Positions 24,138-32,689 of a stretch of 64,000 nt of DNA are shown here, one piece after another (the first letter of the stretch is position 1; each line of letters opens with the position of its first letter). The DNA lies in assembly GCF_001591365.1 (NCBI RefSeq), contig NZ_BCUT01000002.1:1089754-1153753 (forward strand). Direction: 5' to 3'. A model generated the notes under the pieces. The model saw only the letters and a program-made list of their open reading frames with translations, did not search any database and had not been told where the DNA came from. The DNA is from Variovorax paradoxus NBRC 15149. Its GTDB lineage: Bacteria; Pseudomonadota; Gammaproteobacteria; Burkholderiales; Burkholderiaceae_C. The position numbers and the translations under genes are program-made.

Positions 24138-25976
24138 CTACTGCGGCGCGGCGCGCAGCGGAAGATCGAACCAGCTGGCGTCGGCGCCACGCAGGATTTC
24201 CAGCCGCGGCGGCCGCCCGTGCGGCACCTGCGGGCCGTGGCCTTCGTCGCTGCCGCCGATCGACAGCCGTATGCGGCTGCCCGCGGCAAAGGTCCAGGAC
24301 ACCGGCAGCAGCGCGAAGTCCAGGCGCGCGGGCTCGTGGGGCACGAGCAGGCGGGCCGAAGCACGGTCGCAGGTGTTCACGGGCCAGCTCGCCACGTAGT
24401 CCGGCGAATGCGACAGGCCTTCGCGGTGCAGGGCGCGCAGCAGGCCTTCGGTGACGTAACGGCAGCTGCCGTCGGCCAGCACTTCGCTCAGATAGACGTA
24501 GACGGCCGCGTCGGTCTCCGACGATGCAAGCAGCAGGCTCGCACTCACGTGGCCGGTCAGTTCGGCCGGCGTGGCCAATGGCGCGCTGGTGTAGTGCAGG
24601 TACTGCGCCTGGCGCTCGGTCCAGTCGGGGTAGTAGTGCTCGATGCCGACGGCACCCAGCCGTTCCAGCCGCGTCTGGCGGCCGGTCGAAACGGAGAAGT
24701 CGACCCGGTAGCTGTCGCGGCCGGGGGCGGCGGGCGCGTGCAGCGCCAGCACGCCATCCGCATCGGGATGGACGCGGCGGGTTCCCGCGAATGGCGGCCA
24801 TGCATCGGCGGCCTGCCACTTCTCGTCGTGGATGGTGAAGTAGTGCACCGGCTGCTCCCTGCCCAGCCCGGTGTCGATGCCGCGCAGGTGATGGTCGAAG
24901 AAGCGCAGCACTTCGGCCAGCAGCGGAAAGTCGGAACCGGTCTGCTCGCGCCAGGGCGAGACGTTGCTGCGCGCACCGTGGTCCCAGGGGCCGAGCAGCA
25001 GGCGGTGCTGGTGCCTGGGCAGTGTCAGGAAGCGCGTGATCGCCGAGTTGCTGTAGCCGGCGCCGTCGTACCAGCCCGAGACGGAGTAGATCGCCACCTC
25101 CTCGGGAATCTGGCGCGCGTAGTGGCCGGGGCTGCACACGTCCAGCGTCAATGCGGGGTCGTGCAGCGTTGCGTCGTGCCGGAACGGAAGCTCGCGCGCC
25201 ATGTCGTTCAGCCGGCAGTTGCTGCGGTGCTGGTGCAGCGCCTGGGCCAGCAGCTGGCCATCGGCATCGTCGTCCACCGGCTGCGGCCCCGCGAACAGCG
25301 GGTTGCCGTAGTAGGCGAACTTGGCGAGGGCGGGGCGGTCGTCCTGGTCGAGCGCAACCATGAGTTCGTCGTAGCGGCCGGTCCAGATGGTCGAGAGCAC
25401 GCCGCCCACGTAGAGCTGGTCGGTGTAGATGTCGGTCACGGCGAACAGCGGTGCGATGGCCTTGACCGCGGGGTGCCGCGTGCTTGCGAGAAACACCGCC
25501 GCCGCGCCCAGGTACGAAATGCCGGTCGATCCGATGCGCCCGTCGCTCCAGGGCTGCTGCACGATCCACTCGGCAATCTCGTGGTAGTCGTCGCGCTCCT
25601 TCGGCGAGCGCAATGCGTCGCGCGTGCCAAAGCTCGCGCCGGTGCCCCGCACATCCACCACCACCACCGCGTAGCCATGCGGCACGAAGAAGTCGCGGTA
25701 GCGGCCGCAGTTGGGACTGGCCTCCACCGTGGAGTCGGTGGTCACGAAGCGCCGGTAGTAGGGCGTGAAGATGACGATGGTGGGCAGGCGGGCCGGCGGC
25801 TGCGCGCCGTTGCGCGCCTGGGGCAGGTAGTAGTCGAGCGCGATGCGGCAACCGTCGCGCATCGTGACGTAGAGCGACTCCGGCCACCCGGGCAGGCCGA
25901 AGGCGGGCTTGCGGCTGGCGAGGTAGGCGCTGGGCGGCAGGTGCCAGGCGCCTGGCGTGCTATCGCGGTCCGACAT
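24138..25976 (-). CDS. CocE/NonD-family hydrolase
   Basis: This 612-residue alpha/beta hydrolase of the X-Pro dipeptidyl-peptidase/cocaine esterase family (S15) has the nucleophile motif GSTGISYLG with Ser154, the LGPWDHGA segment that carries the active-site histidine, and the C-terminal jelly-roll domain (about 395-610). There is no signal peptide, so it acts in the cytoplasm on an ester or amide substrate. The ATG at 25974-25976 gives the conserved start. Co-transcription with the downstream solute-binding protein is likely. The upstream region holds an ATA-N9-TAT site. Confidence 0.9.
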   Translation of the reverse strand: MSDRDSTPGAWHLPPSAYLASRKPAFGLPGWPESLYVTMRDGCRIALDYYLPQARNGAQPPARLPTIVIFTPYYRRFVTTDSTVEASPNCGRYRDFFVPHGYAVVVVDVRGTGASFGTRDALRSPKERDDYHEIAEWIVQQPWSDGRIGSTGISYLGAAAVFLASTRHPAVKAIAPLFAVTDIYTDQLYVGGVLSTIWTGRYDELMVALDQDDRPALAKFAYYGNPLFAGPQPVDDDADGQLLAQALHQHRSNCRLNDMARELPFRHDATLHDPALTLDVCSPGHYARQIPEEVAIYSVSGWYDGAGYSNSAITRFLTLPRHQHRLLLGPWDHGARSNVSPWREQTGSDFPLLAEVLRFFDHHLRGIDTGLGREQPVHYFTIHDEKWQAADAWPPFAGTRRVHPDADGVLALHAPAAPGRDSYRVDFSVSTGRQTRLERLGAVGIEHYYPDWTERQAQYLHYTSAPLATPAELTGHVSASLLLASSETDAAVYVYLSEVLADGSCRYVTEGLLRALHREGLSHSPDYVASWPVNTCDRASARLLVPHEPARLDFALLPVSWTFAAGSRIRLSIGGSDEGHGPQVPHGRPPRLEILRGADASWFDLPLRAAPQ

Positions 25977-26082
25977 GGGGCGGGGTACTTTCCTGAAGAC
26001 AGATGGAGATGGATGGCGTTGTCACCGTCCTGTCATTCTGGGAATGCGGGCCCGCGTTGAAAAATGCGAAATCTCGATTGAT

Positions 26083-26101
26083 CCATAGGTTGAGCCTATG
26101 G
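26083..26101 (-). promoter_or_regulatory. Nac-type inverted repeat upstream of the CocE operon
   Basis: CCATAGG-TTGAG-CCTATGG is a perfect 7-bp inverted repeat containing ATA-N9-TAT. Read toward the CocE gene, 20 bases after the site come TTTTTC and, 18 bases later, CAGAAT, giving the same spacing as the three Nac-type promoters near 34-40 kb. The -35 and -10 sequences differ from those three. The site lies 107 bases before the start codon. Confidence 0.5.
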
Positions 26102-26175
26102 AAGGAGGCGATGCTCCACCGCGGCCGGGCAACCTGCCGAAACATCAGAACCCGACAGTCGCTCTCAAAGCTTTC

Positions 26176-27123
26176 TCAGCCGCTGTCCCGGGACGATCCG
26201 TCGGCGTGGAAGAACCCGGCGTCTTGCAGGTTGCGCAGCACGATGTCCAGGATGCGCGCCGTCGTGTCGCTGCGGTGATGCGCCAGGTACGAGAAGTAGT
26301 ACGGCACGTTCGGCACCGCCGGCTTGGCTTGCAACACCTGCAAGGACTTTTCGGCGACCTGCCGGCGCGTGATCGATGCGGGCAGCATGGCAATCGCATG
26401 GCCGGAGGCGACCAGCGCCACCATGAGCGAGAGTGAATTGCAACTGCTGTACTCCTCGAACGAATAGCCATCCGAGGCCAGCCAGCGCGATGCCGATTCA
26501 TGCAGGGTCGACGGCGGCGCATTGCAGACGATGCGGTGGTTCAGGGCGTGGGCCGGCAGAAAGTCTCCGTCGGGCATCATCAGGTCGTGGGCCGCCACCC
26601 ACTGGTGTTGGGTCAGTCCGATGAATTGGCTTGTCACGTCGGGCTGGCTGCTTTGACCCGTGTGCAGCGCCATGTCCAACTCGTGGCTGTTGATCTTCTG
26701 AAGCAGCTGGGCGCCTCCGCCCACCGTCAGGTCCACACGAAGCGCCGGATAGCTGTCCTTGATGTCCTTGAGGATCTGCGGCATCCCGATGATCGCGCAG
26801 GACTCGTCCACCCCCATGCGCACCAGGCCTGTGATGGTGCGCCGCAGATCGAGCCGCGCCATGTCCTGCGCCGACGCCAGCACGCGCTCCGCATAGACCA
26901 GCACATTGCGGCCCAGCTCCGTCGCCAGCAGGCGCTGGTTCTGGCGTTCGAACAGCTGGATACCCAATTCCTCCTCGAGGTCGCGAATGCGGTGCGAGAT
27001 CGCCGGCTGGGTGAGATGCAGGTGGCGCGCCGCCGCATGCACCGTGCCGAGACGCGCGGTCCACACGAAAGCTTCCAGCTGATGGAGGGTGAACCTCGTT
27101 GATAAAGAACTCGAATCAACCAT
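26176..27123 (-). CDS. LysR-family regulator of the amidase/TctC operon
   Basis: This 315-residue regulator has an N-terminal helix-turn-helix (FTLHQLEAFVWTARLGTVHA, LTQPAISHRIRDLEEELGIQ) and a LysR substrate-binding domain. It is divergent from the RraA-like/amidase/TctC operon beginning at 27198, which it probably controls; the 74-base gap contains GAATTGATCAGTATC but no decisive LysR box. The start at 27121-27123 is the first of the frame. Confidence 0.87.
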   Translation of the reverse strand: MVDSSSLSTRFTLHQLEAFVWTARLGTVHAAARHLHLTQPAISHRIRDLEEELGIQLFERQNQRLLATELGRNVLVYAERVLASAQDMARLDLRRTITGLVRMGVDESCAIIGMPQILKDIKDSYPALRVDLTVGGGAQLLQKINSHELDMALHTGQSSQPDVTSQFIGLTQHQWVAAHDLMMPDGDFLPAHALNHRIVCNAPPSTLHESASRWLASDGYSFEEYSSCNSLSLMVALVASGHAIAMLPASITRRQVAEKSLQVLQAKPAVPNVPYYFSYLAHHRSDTTARILDIVLRNLQDAGFFHADGSSRDSG

Positions 27124-27197
27124 CGTGAGAATTGATCAGTATCGGTGCCGGGAGCGGCTGCCTACGATTGCCGTCATTCACAACGACGATATCCCAA

Positions 27198-27866
27198 ATG
27201 ACTGCCATCGAACGAGGAGAGTTGCCGCCGCCTTGCACGCTGCAACTGCTGGCCCTGCTGAAGGAGGTCGAGCCGGCCACCATCGGCCACTTTCATGATC
27301 GCGGCTTCCTGCATGGGCGGATCAAGGCCATGGCTGCGGTGGCGCGCAGCGTCGGTACCGCCGTCACCGTGCGCTGCGAGGGTTCGGACGGATCCATCCT
27401 GCATCACGCGCTGGGACAACTGCGGGCCGGCGATTTCCTGTTCGTCGACCGCGCGGGCGACGAGACGATCGCGTGCATGGGAGGTGCCAGCATGCTCGCG
27501 GCGCGCCTTCGTGGTGTCGCAGGCGTGGTGGTCGACGGCTGCGTCACGGACATCGCGGAGCTGCGCGAGCTCGGCATACCGGTGTGGGCCCGCGGCCTGA
27601 GCGCCCGCACCACCCGCGCCGGCGGGCAGTCGGGCAGCTTCTGCCGGCCAGTGGACTGCGGGGGCGTTCGCGTGCATCCCGGCGATGCCGTGCTGGCGGA
27701 CGAGAACGGTGTTCTGGTGATGCCGCCCGACGAGGCCTGGGCCCTGGCCCGGAAGGCGATCGGGCTGCAACAGGCAGAGCAGCAGACCTTGTCACGGCTG
27801 CGCGCCGGCGAGTCCTATTCCGACGTGCTGGACACGCGCCTTGTCTTCCAGGAGGCAGCGGCATGA
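27198..27866 (+). CDS. RraA/demethylmenaquinone-methyltransferase-like protein
   Basis: This 222-residue RraA-like fold protein belongs to the family containing 4-carboxy-4-hydroxy-2-oxoadipate aldolases. In those aldolases an arginine-aspartate pair (GAIRD) binds substrate and metal; here the motif reads DGCVTD (T117, D118), so the arginine is missing. Aldolase activity in the usual form is doubtful; an alternative reaction or a regulatory role is possible. The ATG at 27198 begins a coherent protein. It is the first gene of an operon with an amidase (four-base overlap) and two Bug proteins. Confidence 0.8.
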   Translation: MTAIERGELPPPCTLQLLALLKEVEPATIGHFHDRGFLHGRIKAMAAVARSVGTAVTVRCEGSDGSILHHALGQLRAGDFLFVDRAGDETIACMGGASMLAARLRGVAGVVVDGCVTDIAELRELGIPVWARGLSARTTRAGGQSGSFCRPVDCGGVRVHPGDAVLADENGVLVMPPDEAWALARKAIGLQQAEQQTLSRLRAGESYSDVLDTRLVFQEAAA

Positions 27867-29239
27867 CGAGCGCCCATCAGACCAGGCCGCCCGCCTTCGC
27901 ACCGATGGCGGAACTGTCGCGTGCCTTGCGAACCGGGGAGACAAGTTCGGTGATCCTCACGCGGGAGTGCCTGCGCCGCATCGCGGCGCACGACGCCGTC
28001 TTCAAGAGCTTCCTGGCGGTCTACGAAGAGGAAGCCCTGGCGGCTGCGGCCCTCGCCGACGAGGAGCTTCGCGCAGGCCACGACCGCGGCCCGCTGCACG
28101 GTATTCCGTTGGCGCTGAAGGACCTGGTGGACATCCAAGGCAAGCCCACGACGGCGGGCTCACCGCTGCTGTCGGCCAACATCGCGCAACAGGACGCAGC
28201 CATCGTTCGGCGCATTGCCGACGCCGGCGGCGTCATCGTCGGCAAGACCCACATGGTGCAGTTCGCGCTGGGCGCCTGGGGCACCAATACGCACATGGAC
28301 ACGCCACGCAATCCGGCCGGCCGCGCCACGGACACGCTGGTGGCAGGCGGCTCCAGCAGCGGATCGGCCGTGGCCGTGGCAGCCCGCCTGGTGCCCTGGG
28401 CGATCGGCTCCGACACCGGCGGCTCGGTTCGCGTACCCGCGGCCTTCTGCGGCATCGTGGGCTTCAAGCCCACCATCGATGCGCTGCCGCGCGAGGGCGT
28501 CTATGCGCTCAGCGAGAGCCTGGACAGCGTGGGCCTCATTGCGTCGTCGGTGCAGGATGCCCGGCTGTGCTTCGAGGCGCTCGTCGGTGCACCCGCTTCG
28601 GGCCCGGACGCCCGCCGGCGGATCGGCGTCCTGGAGGCGGACGAACTCGCGCCACTCGCGCCAGCCGTCGCGCGATGTCACACACAGAACCTGCAAAGGC
28701 TCGAGCAGGCGGGTTTCAGTCTGGTGCCGTTCCGGTTTCCGGCGTCGCTGGCGGCGTTCAAGGAACCCACCAACGCCATCATGATCGCCGAAGGCGCCTG
28801 GGTGAATGACCGGTTCCTGGACGACCCGGACGCGCCGATGGATCCGTCGGTGCGGTCGCGGCTCCTCGCCGCCCGGGCGACCACGGCCGTGCAGTACCTG
28901 CAGGCTCAGGCCACCGCGTCGCGCTGGCAGCAGGCATTTGCCGGCGAGATGGACAGGCTCGGGCTGTCCGCCATTGCCATGCCCGTCACGGCGATGACCG
29001 CCCCGCGCCTCGACGACGTCGACCACAACGTGGCGCCGGTCCACTTCACCCGCCCGGTCAACCTGCTCGCGCTGTGCGCTATCTCGCTTCCCGCGGGCGA
29101 GGACGACGACGCACGGCCCATCGGGCTGCAACTGGTCGGGCGCGCGGGGGGCGATCACGCACTGCTGGGTGTCGCTGCCGAAGCCGCCGCCGCACTGCAT
29201 CCGTCTCGAATTCCGCCGCAGGAGGTGCGCAATGCTTAG
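27863..29239 (+). CDS. Amidase-signature hydrolase
   Basis: This 458-residue protein has the Ser-cisSer-Lys triad of the amidase signature family: K86 (PLALKDLVDI), the GGSSSGSA loop (162-169) and the nucleophile S188 in GSDTGGSVRVPA. It hydrolyses a C-N bond in the cytoplasm, with unknown substrate. It overlaps the RraA-like gene by four bases and the next gene by eight. With two substrate-binding proteins downstream, it probably opens or deaminates the imported compound. A close homologue could also be a GatA-like subunit, but no gatB/gatC is adjacent. Confidence 0.9.
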   Translation: MTSAHQTRPPAFAPMAELSRALRTGETSSVILTRECLRRIAAHDAVFKSFLAVYEEEALAAAALADEELRAGHDRGPLHGIPLALKDLVDIQGKPTTAGSPLLSANIAQQDAAIVRRIADAGGVIVGKTHMVQFALGAWGTNTHMDTPRNPAGRATDTLVAGGSSSGSAVAVAARLVPWAIGSDTGGSVRVPAAFCGIVGFKPTIDALPREGVYALSESLDSVGLIASSVQDARLCFEALVGAPASGPDARRRIGVLEADELAPLAPAVARCHTQNLQRLEQAGFSLVPFRFPASLAAFKEPTNAIMIAEGAWVNDRFLDDPDAPMDPSVRSRLLAARATTAVQYLQAQATASRWQQAFAGEMDRLGLSAIAMPVTAMTAPRLDDVDHNVAPVHFTRPVNLLALCAISLPAGEDDDARPIGLQLVGRAGGDHALLGVAAEAAAALHPSRIPPQEVRNA

Positions 29240-30188
29240 CAAGCTGGCCGCCGTCCTGCTGGCATTCGTCGTCCCGTGCGCGGCCGCCCAGGACTACCCG
29301 CACAAGCCGGTGCGCCTGATCGTCCCGTTTCCTCCGGGCGGCAGCGTGGATCTGGTCGCGCGCCTGGTCGGCAAGAGCCTGCAGGACGCGCTGAAGCAGC
29401 CCTTCGTGGTCGACAACAAGCCCGGCGCCTCCGGCAACGTCGGTGCCGCCTACGTCGCCAAGGCGCCGCCGGATGGGTACACGCTGCTGGTCGGCAGCGC
29501 CGGGGTCTTTGCCGCCAACCAGTTCCTGTATGCCAATCCGCCATTCGATCCGCTGCAGGCCTTTGCCCCCATCATGCGGATCGTCGATCAGCCCAACATC
29601 CTGGTCGTGGGCACGCAATCGCCGGCCCGCAATGTCAACGAGCTGATCGCGCTGGCCAAGGCACGCCCGGGAAAGCTGAGCTTCGGCAGCGCGAGCGTCG
29701 GCTCCGCCCAGCATTTCTCCACCGAGATCTTCATGCAGCAGGCCGGCGTGGAGCTCCTGCACGTTCCCTACAAGGGAGGCGCGCCGGCCCTCGTGGATCT
29801 GATGGGCGGTCAGATCGACATGCTGTTCGACACCTCGCCGACCGCCTTGCCCTACGCCAGGAGCGGCAAGCTGCGTGCGCTGGCCATCACCAGCCGCCAG
29901 CGCTCGCCGCTGCTTCCGGACGTTCCGACGATGAAGGAAGCGGGGCTGCCCGACTTCGAGGTCGTCACCTGGACCGGCATTGCCGCGCCGGCCGGCACGC
30001 CCCAGGCCGTGATCGACAGGCTCAATGCCGCGATCAGGACCGCGCTGCGCGGCGAGTTGCGCAGGCAGCTCGAGGAGACCTCCCTCATTCCGGTCGGGGA
30101 CTCGCCCGAGGCCTTCCAGGAGTTCATGCGCAAGGACGCGGACAGCTACGCGCGCCTGGTGAAGGCCGCGAAGATCACGCCCCAGTGA
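29232..30188 (+). CDS. Bug/TctC-family solute-binding protein, first copy
   Basis: This 318-residue binding protein has a signal peptide (LSKLAAVLLAFVVPCAAA, cleaved near residue 19) and the full Bug core: YPHKPVRLIVPFPPGGSVDL, PPDGYTLLVGS, HVPYKGGAPALVDLMGGQID. GGAGG lies just before ATG 29232, which overlaps the amidase stop. Bug proteins capture a carboxylate in the periplasm; none of the usual TctAB membrane partners lies in this operon. Confidence 0.93.
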   Translation: MLSKLAAVLLAFVVPCAAAQDYPHKPVRLIVPFPPGGSVDLVARLVGKSLQDALKQPFVVDNKPGASGNVGAAYVAKAPPDGYTLLVGSAGVFAANQFLYANPPFDPLQAFAPIMRIVDQPNILVVGTQSPARNVNELIALAKARPGKLSFGSASVGSAQHFSTEIFMQQAGVELLHVPYKGGAPALVDLMGGQIDMLFDTSPTALPYARSGKLRALAITSRQRSPLLPDVPTMKEAGLPDFEVVTWTGIAAPAGTPQAVIDRLNAAIRTALRGELRRQLEETSLIPVGDSPEAFQEFMRKDADSYARLVKAAKITPQ

Positions 30189-30242
30189 TCTTGCAGGGCG
30201 GTCCGGACGACGAATTTTTCACTCTCTTGATTGGATGCTGAC

Positions 30243-31217
30243 ATGAAGATTGCCTTGATACGTGCTGCCTGTGCCCTCTCACTGGCCATGGCAGGGCTGG
30301 CGTTCGCAGGGGACTACCCGGACAAGCCCATCCGCATCGTGGTTCCCTATCCACCGGGCGGTGCGTCCGACACGGTGTCGCGCCTGATCGGGCAGCAGTT
30401 GTCGCAGCGACTCAAGCAGCCCGTCGTGGTCGAGAACAAGCCAGGTGCCACCGAACAGATCGCGGCCAGCTTCGTCGCCAAGGCGAACCCGGACGGCTAC
30501 ACGATCCTGCTGGCTTCCACTGCTGGCCTTTCGGTCAATCCGACCCTCTACAAGGGACGCCTCGCCTACGACCCGGAAAAGGACCTCGCGCCGATCATGC
30601 TGGCCGTGACCCTGCCCAGCGTGGTCATGGTTCATCCTTCGATGCCGGTCAATTCGTTCGACGAACTCACGGCGTTCGCGCGGACTTCGGCGACACCGAT
30701 CAACTACGCTTCCAGCGGCGCCGGCAACCCCAGCCACCTGGGCATGGAGTTATACAAGCGTGCGGCGTCCATCGACATGACGCATGTGCCCTACAAGGGT
30801 GGCGCGCCCGCGCTTCAGGATCTGATGTCCGGCCAGGTGTCGGTGATGATGGCCATCGGTCCGGAATCGATGCCGATGGCCAAGGCCGGCCGGATGAAGG
30901 CGCTTGCAGTGACGACAGCGAAACGCTCGCCCGCCTATCCCGGACTGCCCGCAGTCTCCGAGACCAAGGGCTTTGCCAACTTCGAGTTGCTGCACTGGTT
31001 TGCGCTGCTGGCACCCGCCCGGACGCCCGACACCGTCATTGCGCTGCTGAACAGGAACGTGAACGACATCCTGAAGGACCCGGAGGTGAAGAACAAGCTG
31101 CTCGAGATGGGAATGGAGCTCGAAGGCGGCTCGCCGCAGCGGCTGGCCGAAACGATCAAGCGGGACCGCCTCAAGTGGGAGAAGGTGATCATCGAATCCA
31201 ACATCCGGATCGATTGA
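30243..31217 (+). CDS. Bug/TctC-family solute-binding protein, second copy
   Basis: This 324-residue paralogue of the preceding gene has a signal peptide (IRAACALSLAMAGLAFA, cleaved near residue 20). The core PDKPIRIVVPYPPGGASD, NPDGYTILLAS and HVPYKGGAPALQDL is complete. The two copies are diverged enough to suggest different ligands. It follows the first by 54 bases. An upstream TTG start at 30231 is less likely than ATG 30243. Confidence 0.92.
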   Translation: MKIALIRAACALSLAMAGLAFAGDYPDKPIRIVVPYPPGGASDTVSRLIGQQLSQRLKQPVVVENKPGATEQIAASFVAKANPDGYTILLASTAGLSVNPTLYKGRLAYDPEKDLAPIMLAVTLPSVVMVHPSMPVNSFDELTAFARTSATPINYASSGAGNPSHLGMELYKRAASIDMTHVPYKGGAPALQDLMSGQVSVMMAIGPESMPMAKAGRMKALAVTTAKRSPAYPGLPAVSETKGFANFELLHWFALLAPARTPDTVIALLNRNVNDILKDPEVKNKLLEMGMELEGGSPQRLAETIKRDRLKWEKVIIESNIRID

Positions 31218-31258
31218 TCCGCACCGACCCACATCATCATCCGAAAGAGAGAACCGAC

Positions 31259-31900
31259 ATGGTCTTTGCTGGCGAAGGCGTCCTGATTTCATCGATGGAA
31301 GTGCTCCCCGAGGAGGAGGCCGACTTCAACGAGTGGTTCGACCGTGAGCACCTGGCCGAGAGAGTGGCAATTCCCGGCTTTCTCGAGGCGAGACGGTATG
31401 AATCCGTCGGCGCGCCGACGCGCTACCTGCAGATCTACAACACCACGCGGTTCGATGTGCTGGACAGTGCGCCTTACCGGGCAGCCCTGGCGAACCAGAC
31501 CGAGTGGTCCCACCACCACATTTCCCGATTCATCGCGCCGACGCGCGTGGTCGGACGCCTTGTGCACAGCGCGGGGGGCGCGCGAGGCGTCGCAGTTGCA
31601 CTGATGCGACTTCGGCCGTCCGGCGATCCGGCCATGATGCCGGCGCTTGCGGGCGTTCTGGAAGTGCTCGACCAACCGGGCACGGCTTCGATCCACTTTG
31701 TCGAGGCCGATGCTGGCCTTTCCAGGCCGGTGACGGCGGATTCGGGCTACGTGGGCAGCGAGGACTGCTACGTCCTCGTCGAGTGCACCAGCGAGGCCGC
31801 TGCCGGGAAAATCATCGCCCGACTGGGAGCGCCGGTGCAGAAGTATGGAGAACTCATCGACGCGCGAGTTTTCCGGTATCGCATGGATATCAGCGCGTAA
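31259..31900 (+). CDS. Dimeric alpha-beta barrel protein (EthD/DUF4286-like)
   Basis: This 213-residue protein has the motif EADFNEWFDREHLAERVAIP (residues about 20-40), common in EthD- and DUF4286-like proteins. Two ferredoxin-like repeats (about 1-105 and 115-205) make a dimeric barrel-type fold. Family members often take part in ring or side-chain breakdown, but the reaction here is not readable. GAGAGA precedes the ATG at 31259. It closes the five-gene operon from 27198. Confidence 0.75.
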   Translation: MVFAGEGVLISSMEVLPEEEADFNEWFDREHLAERVAIPGFLEARRYESVGAPTRYLQIYNTTRFDVLDSAPYRAALANQTEWSHHHISRFIAPTRVVGRLVHSAGGARGVAVALMRLRPSGDPAMMPALAGVLEVLDQPGTASIHFVEADAGLSRPVTADSGYVGSEDCYVLVECTSEAAAGKIIARLGAPVQKYGELIDARVFRYRMDISA

Positions 31901-31990
31901 GACGACCTCCAGCGCGGGTTCCGTCGCGCAGGCGCTCGCTTCTCCCGGGTTTGCGGCAGGTGATGGTCATCGCCTTCGCTCATCCAGGCT

Positions 31991-32662
31991 TCAGTTGGCG
32001 CAGCGCGCTTCGAGCACATCGATGAACGCGCGGTCCCATCGGCCTTCCTTCATGGCCCGGATGGTCTCCGCTTCCGTCGCCAAGTGCGCGCGCGCCTTCT
32101 CGATCAGCAACTCGGCCTCGTCCGGCGCGAAGGCCATCAGCCCGTCCTGGTCGCCGACCACGATGTCGCCGGGATTGACGACCATCCCGCCGACCGACAC
32201 CGGCACGTTGATCTCGCCGGGTCCGTCCTTGTAGGGGCCGCGGTGGGTGACGCCGCGCGCGTAGACTGGAAACTCGCGTGCCCGGACCTCGGCTACGTCG
32301 CGGATCGCGCCGTCGATCACCACGCCCACGGTGCCGATGTGCGCAGCGTAGAACGAGAGGATGCCGCCGACCACCGCATTGTTGAGATCGCCGCCGGCAT
32401 CGATCACCAGCACGTCGCCGGGCCGGCAGAACTCCAGGGCACGCAGATAGGTGAGGTTGTCGCCCCCGCGCGAGCGCGCCGTGACAGCCGTGCCTGCCAT
32501 GGTCCGGGCGGCTGGGCGGTGGTAGGGGTGCAGGCCGGTGCTGCCGATGTTGCGGTGCATGTTGTCGCTCAGCGCCGCGACCGGGATCTCCCGCAGCGCG
32601 GCGAGGATCTCGGGGGCGACCGGTGCGGCAGACGGATTCTTGCGAATGGCTTTGTAGGGCAT
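31991..32662 (-). CDS. RraA-family aldolase-like protein with intact Arg-Asp pair
   Basis: This 223-residue protein is like 4-hydroxy-4-methyl-2-oxoglutarate/4-carboxy-4-hydroxy-2-oxoadipate aldolases. R121 and D122 (VIDGAIRD) are present, as are GDLNNAVVGG and the C-terminal VVNPGDIVVGDQDG, so aldolase or oxaloacetate decarboxylase-type chemistry is possible. It lies 27 bases downstream of the aminotransferase in one operon that starts from the Nac-type promoter at about 33940. Contrast the paralogue at 27198, which lacks the arginine. Confidence 0.85.
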   Translation of the reverse strand: MPYKAIRKNPSAAPVAPEILAALREIPVAALSDNMHRNIGSTGLHPYHRPAARTMAGTAVTARSRGGDNLTYLRALEFCRPGDVLVIDAGGDLNNAVVGGILSFYAAHIGTVGVVIDGAIRDVAEVRAREFPVYARGVTHRGPYKDGPGEINVPVSVGGMVVNPGDIVVGDQDGLMAFAPDEAELLIEKARAHLATEAETIRAMKEGRWDRAFIDVLEARCAN

Positions 32663-32689
32663 AGGTGTCCTCGGGTATTCAGGGGCGCG

